Source of the DNA: Helicobacteraceae bacterium
GTDB taxonomy: Bacteria > Campylobacterota > Campylobacteria > Campylobacterales > SZUA-545
Reading direction: 5' to 3'
DNA length: 17,935 nucleotides
NCBI GenBank assembly: GCA_031275395.1
Contig: JAISOU010000051.1
Span: 1-17,935, forward strand
Shown here: piece after piece, positions 14,098-17,935 of the stretch
Position numbering within the stretch: the first letter of the stretch is position 1
How the letters are laid out: each line of letters begins with the position of its first letter
The notes under the pieces: generated by a model
What the model saw: only the letters and a program-made list of their open reading frames with translations
Database searches by the model: none
Told to the model about the DNA's origin: nothing
Program-made: the position numbers and the translations under genes

Positions 14098-15384
14098 ATG
14101 AAAACGTCGATCGGTTGGCTTGAAAACGAGCTTGGAGAGTGGGTAAAAGAGGCGCTTCTTAGCGAGGAAAACGCGACGAAAATCCTTGCGCGTTACCAAA
14201 ATACCGCGCCTCGCGTTAATTGGGCGACGGCGATCTTCGCGGCGTTCGGCGCGGCTTTGATAGGGTTTGGGATCATCGCGATCTTCGCCTATAACTGGGA
14301 GATTTTGACGCGGGGAAACAAGGCGGCGTTAGCTTTTGCCGTTCTGCTTGCGGCGCAAGGATTCGCCTTTTACGCAAAGCTCAAACACTCGCAAAGCGCC
14401 GCTTACGCCGAAGGCGCGGGCGTCTTTTTGATCGTCGCTTTTACCGCCGCGCTCGCGATCATAGCGCAAGCCTATCATATTGGCGGCGATCTGATCGATT
14501 TTACGCAGGTCGTTATTTTGCTAACTTTGCCGATCGTTTATATATTTAATTCCAAAGGTTCAAGCGCGATTATATTTATCGCTATCACAGCGTTGCTTGT
14601 AGGAGTTATAGATGAACGCGATCACTCGCAAACGGTCGCTTGGCTATATTTTTTCGCATGGTTTCCTTGGTATTTATATCGCCTGATCTACGATCGTAAC
14701 TCCGCCGTTACGCACGCCTTCAATCTTTTATTTATGTGCGGCGTAGTAATTATCGTAGGCGATGAAGTAAATAGTTACTATTCCTTAAGCAGTTCACAAG
14801 AGATGATTATTTTCTCTCTATGTTTCGCCTCTTTCTGGCTCGCAAGCGTTTTACTATATCCGGGCAAAGCGAAGTTTTTCAAACGACCCGTCGAAGAGGT
14901 TGCAAAACTCGCGATCGCAATTATGTTGCTAATCGGCGTTCTTGATCTCTACAAATATAGTTATTTTTCCCGCGAAATTGAAAATATATCCGCGCTTATT
15001 TTATTATCCCTGCCCTACTTCGCGCTTTTTGGATTTTTCTTTTACAAACTTCGCGATCGCTATTACGAGCTGATTATTCCGCTTGCGCCGTTTTTCTTTT
15101 TTATCGCTCAAGCCTCCGAGCTTGGCGGCAACGCTAAATGGCTTTTTACGATCGCGTGCGTAGCGGGAAGCGCGTCGTTTATTATCGGCGGAACGACGCG
15201 TCTTAATATCGCGCTTGTCAATCAGGGGGTCGTATGGCTCGCGATCTTGCTGTTATATAGATTTTTCGATTCCGCTCTAACTTTCTTGGAAAAAGGAATC
15301 GCTTTTATCGTAATCGGAGTTATGTTTATCGGAGCTAACGTTTTACTAAGCCGCTATATAAGGATACGCAATGAACGCGCTTGA
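14098..15384 (+). CDS. DUF2157 multi-pass membrane protein
   Basis: A 428-residue inner-membrane protein. The cytoplasmic N-terminus (about 1-40, with WLENELGEWVKEALLSEENATKILARY) is the DUF2157 helical segment, followed by the family's first membrane span around 43-66 (FAAFGAALIGFGIIAIFAYNW). A dozen or more hydrophobic stretches follow to the end, without catalytic motifs I can name. Function is unknown. Proteins of this family are commonly followed by a GDYXXLXY-domain protein, as here, with a 14-base overlap, so the two probably form a membrane complex. AAAGGA a few bases before the ATG is the ribosome site. Confidence 0.87.
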   Translation: MKTSIGWLENELGEWVKEALLSEENATKILARYQNTAPRVNWATAIFAAFGAALIGFGIIAIFAYNWEILTRGNKAALAFAVLLAAQGFAFYAKLKHSQSAAYAEGAGVFLIVAFTAALAIIAQAYHIGGDLIDFTQVVILLTLPIVYIFNSKGSSAIIFIAITALLVGVIDERDHSQTVAWLYFFAWFPWYLYRLIYDRNSAVTHAFNLLFMCGVVIIVGDEVNSYYSLSSSQEMIIFSLCFASFWLASVLLYPGKAKFFKRPVEEVAKLAIAIMLLIGVLDLYKYSYFSREIENISALILLSLPYFALFGFFFYKLRDRYYELIIPLAPFFFFIAQASELGGNAKWLFTIACVAGSASFIIGGTTRLNIALVNQGVVWLAILLLYRFFDSALTFLEKGIAFIVIGVMFIGANVLLSRYIRIRNERA

Positions 15385-15970
15385 ACTACTGCGAAAATAC
15401 CAAACAAAAATCCTTTTAGCGGCGCTTGGCGCGGTCGTATTTTTTCAGCTATTCGCTTGCGCTTTCCAGATCGTTAAATATGAAAGAAGGCTTTCGGACG
15501 GCAGACGGGTAATTCTTTTAATGCAAACATACGATCCTTACGACGCTTTTCGCGGACGTTACGCGACTTTGCGTATTGAAAGCCCCGCGTTTTCCACCAA
15601 TAAAAAGTTATGTAAAGAGAGTTGCGCGCGCTCCTTTTTCGTAACCTATAAAGCGGAGTTAAACGATCGAAATCTAAGCGTGATCGACGACGTTTTTATC
15701 GACAAACCAGATACCGATCTCGCCTATTTAGAGCTACAGGGAAATTACGATCCGCAAAGAGGCGTCGTGTGGCTAACTTACAATTTTGATCGCTTCTATT
15801 TGCAAGAGGATATAGCAAAGGCGGTTGATCGAAACGCGGGGCTTTTGACGGGTAATAACAACGCTAGAGTTATTATCCGCGTTCTTAACGGAAAGGGCGT
15901 TATAGAAGAGGTTATGGTGGGCAATCAAACGCTAATCGAATATATCCGCGAACAAGAAGAGGATCTTTAG
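15371..15970 (+). CDS. GDYXXLXY-like membrane-anchored protein
   Basis: A 199-residue protein with one N-terminal membrane anchor (about 15-33, ILLAALGAVVFFQLFACAF), so most of it faces the periplasm. The segment YDPYDAFRGRYATLRI (about 55-70) corresponds to the GDYXXLXY signature (PF14345), but the usual 'RGDYxxLxY' reads 'RGRYATLRI', so two signature positions differ. ALLTGNNNARVIIRVLNGKG near the C-terminus also fits the family, which ends in a repeated small beta domain. It overlaps the DUF2157 gene by 14 bases, the standard pairing for this family. Function unknown; probably the partner of the DUF2157 protein. Confidence 0.75.
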   Translation: MNALELLRKYQTKILLAALGAVVFFQLFACAFQIVKYERRLSDGRRVILLMQTYDPYDAFRGRYATLRIESPAFSTNKKLCKESCARSFFVTYKAELNDRNLSVIDDVFIDKPDTDLAYLELQGNYDPQRGVVWLTYNFDRFYLQEDIAKAVDRNAGLLTGNNNARVIIRVLNGKGVIEEVMVGNQTLIEYIREQEEDL

Positions 15971-15983
15971 CCGCGCGCGATTT

Positions 15984-16403
15984 TTAATCGACGGTTTTGG
16001 TATCTTGATCTTCAACTTTCGCGCTACCTTTAAGGCTTTCGATCATCTCCAAAACGCGATCCTGCAAGCCGTCGTTTTCGGCTTTGGCGATCTCGATCGC
16101 CTCGTCGCTCATACTCAAAATCCAATCTGGACGCTGCTCGCCAATCTGCGCTATTTTTCGCGCTAGTTGATTTAGCGAAAGATCGTTTCTTTCCCACGCC
16201 GACAAATAATAACGCGTTCGTTCGATAAAAAACATCCGATCGCCCTCTCTCGTAAAGAGTTTTTCGCTCGCCCTGCTTATCCGATCGCTTAGGTCTTCGA
16301 TCTTACGTTCAATGGCGATCAAAAGCGCCGAAAAAATGACCGCGAGAAAGTCGATTCGTTTGTCGTCCCTAAATAAATTGCGTAAAAATCCGCCAACTCT
16401 CAA
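15984..16403 (-). CDS. Uncharacterised 139-residue protein
   Basis: I do not recognise the family. The N-terminus is basic (MRVGGFLRNLFRDDKR), followed by a moderately hydrophobic stretch (IDFLAVIFSALLIAIE, 17-32) that could be one membrane segment or an amphipathic helix, then charged helices with coiled-coil-like spacing (ERKIEDLSDRISRASEKLF). The C-terminus is acidic. The motif YYLSAWERNDLSLNQLARK is notable but unassigned. The ATG overlaps the stop of the NadM-like gene (ATGA), so both are translated from one message. This coupling is the main evidence that the gene is real; a role with the nucleotidyltransferase is inference. Confidence 0.65.
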   Translation of the reverse strand: MRVGGFLRNLFRDDKRIDFLAVIFSALLIAIERKIEDLSDRISRASEKLFTREGDRMFFIERTRYYLSAWERNDLSLNQLARKIAQIGEQRPDWILSMSDEAIEIAKAENDGLQDRVLEMIESLKGSAKVEDQDTKTVD

Positions 16404-16879
16404 CGCCTATTCCTTAAAAAATGTTGTATCTCTCGCGGAATCGGCGCGTCGTCAAACGATCCCGCTTTGCGAATATCCGTCGCGTTTGCTCCGCCGCCTT
16501 CGTTAAGACGATCGACGATTCTTAGCGGCAAAACGTCCGCGAACCATTCGCCGTCCTCCGCCGATCCCGCGTAATAACAGGTAGGCGCGATCAGACCTAG
16601 CCGCGCTATCTCGCTTAAGACGAAACGCGCCCATTCGCGTTTGGTTTGCGCCCCGATATCGCGCAATCCGAAAACCTTTAATCGCGCCTCGTCGCCGTAG
16701 ATCGCCCGCAACATCGCCTTGCGCTCGTCGAAGCTAAAGGGGTTGCGCTCGTCGTTTTTGTCGATCGATCCGATCCCGATAAGCGCCGCGTCCGTTTCGC
16801 GCAACATTGCGTCGATTAGGAGTTTATGCCCGTTGTGAAGCGGTTGCAGGCGCATAACGGCTAGAGCGATTTCTTTCAT
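16400..16879 (-). CDS. NadM-like nucleotidyltransferase (NMN adenylyltransferase-like)
   Basis: A 159-residue Rossmann-type nucleotidyltransferase. The N-terminal loop MRLQPLHNGHKLLIDAML carries the HxGH-type motif (His15-Asn-Gly-His18) that binds the ATP phosphates. NPFSFDERKAMLRAIYG is typical of the archaeal-type NMN adenylyltransferase NadM, and NATDIRKAGSF (132-142) stands where the second ATP-binding motif (ISSTxxR, here with TDIR) is expected. By family it would join NMN or a related phosphate substrate to AMP to make NAD or a nucleotide sugar; the exact substrate cannot be told. In this kind of bacterium NadD usually makes NAD, so this may be a salvage or repair enzyme. It is the first gene of a two-gene minus-strand unit. 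The start follows a -10 box by 6 bases. Confidence 0.75.
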   Translation of the reverse strand: MKEIALAVMRLQPLHNGHKLLIDAMLRETDAALIGIGSIDKNDERNPFSFDERKAMLRAIYGDEARLKVFGLRDIGAQTKREWARFVLSEIARLGLIAPTCYYAGSAEDGEWFADVLPLRIVDRLNEGGGANATDIRKAGSFDDAPIPREIQHFLRNRR

Positions 16880-16885
16880 CGCGCT

Positions 16886-16891
16886 ATTATA
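16886..16891 (-). promoter_or_regulatory. -10 box TATAAT for a leaderless NadM-like mRNA
   Basis: On the minus strand TATAAT is followed by six bases (AGCGCG) and then the ATG at 16879, so transcription would begin at about the A of the start codon. No ribosome site is present. The same arrangement is seen before the pseudouridine synthase at 11275. Confidence 0.5.
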
Positions 16892-16930
16892 TCAACGGAA
16901 CGCCGCTTGCTTTATTGTCGCAGATTTGCT

Positions 16931-16937
16931 AAAGGAG
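16931..16937 (+). promoter_or_regulatory. Ribosome site AAAGGAG that fixes the 16944 TTG start
   Basis: AAAGGAG lies 6 bases before TTG at 16944. The frame is open to an earlier TTG at 16926, but that one would put the ribosome site inside the gene and add MLKELR before the signal peptide. The downstream TTG gives a clean signal peptide. Confidence 0.7.
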
Positions 16938-16943
16938 CTGCGT

Positions 16944-17693
16944 TTGAAGGCATTGATTGCGCTAGCGGCGGTTGTCGTTTTAGGTTTTGCGAAAGATAAC
17001 TATATTTTTGATTACGCGGGCGATACGCACGCGCAGGAGCGACTTGAAAGACTTGAAAGAGAGATTGCGGAGCTAAAAGGCGAGTTGATCGCGCTTAGAA
17101 GAGAACAGGTATCGCTAGAAGAATCCGCGAGGATAAAAAAACTTGAAGAAGAAACGGCGAAATTGGTCAAACAAAACGCCGCAATCGTAGCCGCGCAAAA
17201 GAAAATAACGAGCGCAAAGCCCGTCCAAAACGCCAAAACTCAAAGCGTCCAAACAATCATAGAAAGACCTAGCGCGGAGCTTACCGATCGCCTCGACAAG
17301 CTAGAAGCGACGATCGAGAATATGCAAAAAAAGATCGAGGATAGATCCGAGATTACCCCGTTTACGCCCGCTAGCAACGACGCGAGAAACGGCGGGGGCG
17401 AAGAGCTAAGCGTTCGCGTTAAGACGATCGCCGATCGGGTTTTTTCGCTTGAAAGCGACGTTAAAGAGTTAAAGTCGCGCATCGATTCAAGCGCAGGATT
17501 GCCTTTTGACGAATACTTAAACGTTACCAAAGCGCATATCGAATACTTTATTTTGGGCTTGGTAGGATTTGTTCTTTTGATCTTTTTCCTGATTTTAATA
17601 GCTATTGGACGCGCCTCCCGCGCCGATAGCAAAATAGCGCAACTCGTCAAACTATACCAGTCGAGCGGCAGAAAAAGCGAAGATAGAAAATAG
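16944..17693 (+). CDS. Exported coiled-coil protein with C-terminal membrane anchor
   Basis: A 249-residue protein with no family I can name. From the chosen TTG start it has a signal-peptide-like N-terminus (MKALIALAAVVVLGFAK), then a long charged coiled coil at about 29-88 (ERLERLEREIAELKGEL). A Lys/Ala/Gln linker follows, then two shorter coiled segments (about 110-135 and 155-182), then a strong membrane span at 201-222 (YFILGLVGFVLLIFFLILIA) and a basic cytoplasmic tail of about 27 residues. The layout predicts a periplasmic rod held in the inner membrane, as in envelope-spacing or motility/secretion accessory proteins; that role is a guess. It diverges from the NadM-like gene and faces the truncated gene at the window end. 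Confidence 0.75.
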   Translation: MKALIALAAVVVLGFAKDNYIFDYAGDTHAQERLERLEREIAELKGELIALRREQVSLEESARIKKLEEETAKLVKQNAAIVAAQKKITSAKPVQNAKTQSVQTIIERPSAELTDRLDKLEATIENMQKKIEDRSEITPFTPASNDARNGGGEELSVRVKTIADRVFSLESDVKELKSRIDSSAGLPFDEYLNVTKAHIEYFILGLVGFVLLIFFLILIAIGRASRADSKIAQLVKLYQSSGRKSEDRK

Positions 17694-17734
17694 TTTTGCG
17701 CTCGCCGCGCTTCAAAAACCCGCGCGCCTATTTC

Positions 17735-17935
17735 TCAAAACCGCCGCGCTCCGTAGCGCTTCGCGGGAATAACTAGATTGGTCGATTTTGTAAGTTTGAT
17801 CTTAAACAGAGGGTTCGAGTAGCTCTCATTAACGAGGCAATCGTCCATATAGGCGTTAAAGCTCATCATAACCGCTTGGTTAAGAGGTCTTGCCGTAGCG
17901 ACCATATCGTGTATGCTCATTCCAAAGCCAAGACC
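17735..17935 (-). CDS. C-terminal end of an unrecognised gene, cut by window
   Basis: The minus-strand frame is open from the window end to a TGA at 17735, giving 66 residues beginning GLGFGMSIHDMVATARPLNQ and ending AKRYGARRF. The ATG at 17920 is probably internal, because in-frame coding continues upstream of it and no ribosome site is seen. The composition (IHDMVATARPLNQAV, YMDDCLVNESYSNP, FKIKLTKSTNLVIP) looks like a real folded C-terminal domain, not a shadow frame. I do not recognise the family. It converges on the coiled-coil gene, with 41 bases between the two stops. Confidence 0.55.
   Translation of the reverse strand, partial: GLGFGMSIHDMVATARPLNQAVMMSFNAYMDDCLVNESYSNPLFKIKLTKSTNLVIPAKRYGARRF

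Noticed and set aside
17240-17650. 136-codon minus-strand frame opposite the coiled-coil gene
   Set aside because: Ser/Leu-rich mirror of a Glu/Lys-rich coding strand, a common antisense artefact.

Overview
The window looks like a surface-glycoconjugate locus plus flanking housekeeping genes from a Campylobacterota-like (Helicobacter/Campylobacter relative) bacterium. This placement is an inference. It rests on a pseudaminic acid synthase next to waaF, a YrbL-family gene with a long poly-G tract, a dinucleotide contingency repeat, frequent TTG/GTG starts and tightly overlapping genes. I could not run a taxonomic search. Most of the sequence is unusually rich in GATCG/CGATC words.

Region 1 (1-8909, + strand) holds glycan and LPS genes. 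In order they are: an in-frame double GT4 glycosyltransferase cut by the window edge; an AsnB-type glutamine-dependent amidotransferase; a divergent SAM-methyltransferase-like protein; a second SAM methyltransferase; a small exported protein; pseudaminic acid synthase (pseI); heptosyltransferase II (waaF); and another GT4. Overlapping ends join the first three genes to each other, and pseI, waaF and the last GT4 to each other. The second methyltransferase carries 12 AG repeats at its 5' end. It is in frame here, but loss or gain of one unit would truncate it.

Region 2 (8910-11129) holds a minus-strand pair (GT9 heptosyltransferase-like protein, then a DUF6165 protein) with its own terminator. 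Diverging from it is a YrbL-family kinase-like gene split by a run of 14 G. The two halves rejoin with 15 or 12 G, so the gene looks phase-variable and OFF in this assembly. With the AG tract, the window holds two independent switches, giving four possible expression states of surface-modifying enzymes.

Region 3 (11275-13762, + strand) is housekeeping: an RsuA/RluB-type pseudouridine synthase, a YjbQ/UPF0047 protein overlapping its end, and the AAA+ recombination factor RarA. The pseudouridine synthase appears to have a -10 box only 5 bases before its ATG, which suggests a leaderless mRNA.

Region 4 (13763-17935) holds a gap with a possible 36-residue exported peptide, a DUF2157 membrane protein overlapping a GDYXXLXY-like protein, a minus-strand pair (NadM-like nucleotidyltransferase and an uncharacterised 139-residue protein, again with a leaderless-type promoter), an exported coiled-coil membrane-anchored protein, and the C-terminal end of an unrecognised minus-strand gene. 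I saw no tRNA, rRNA, CRISPR array or insertion sequence.
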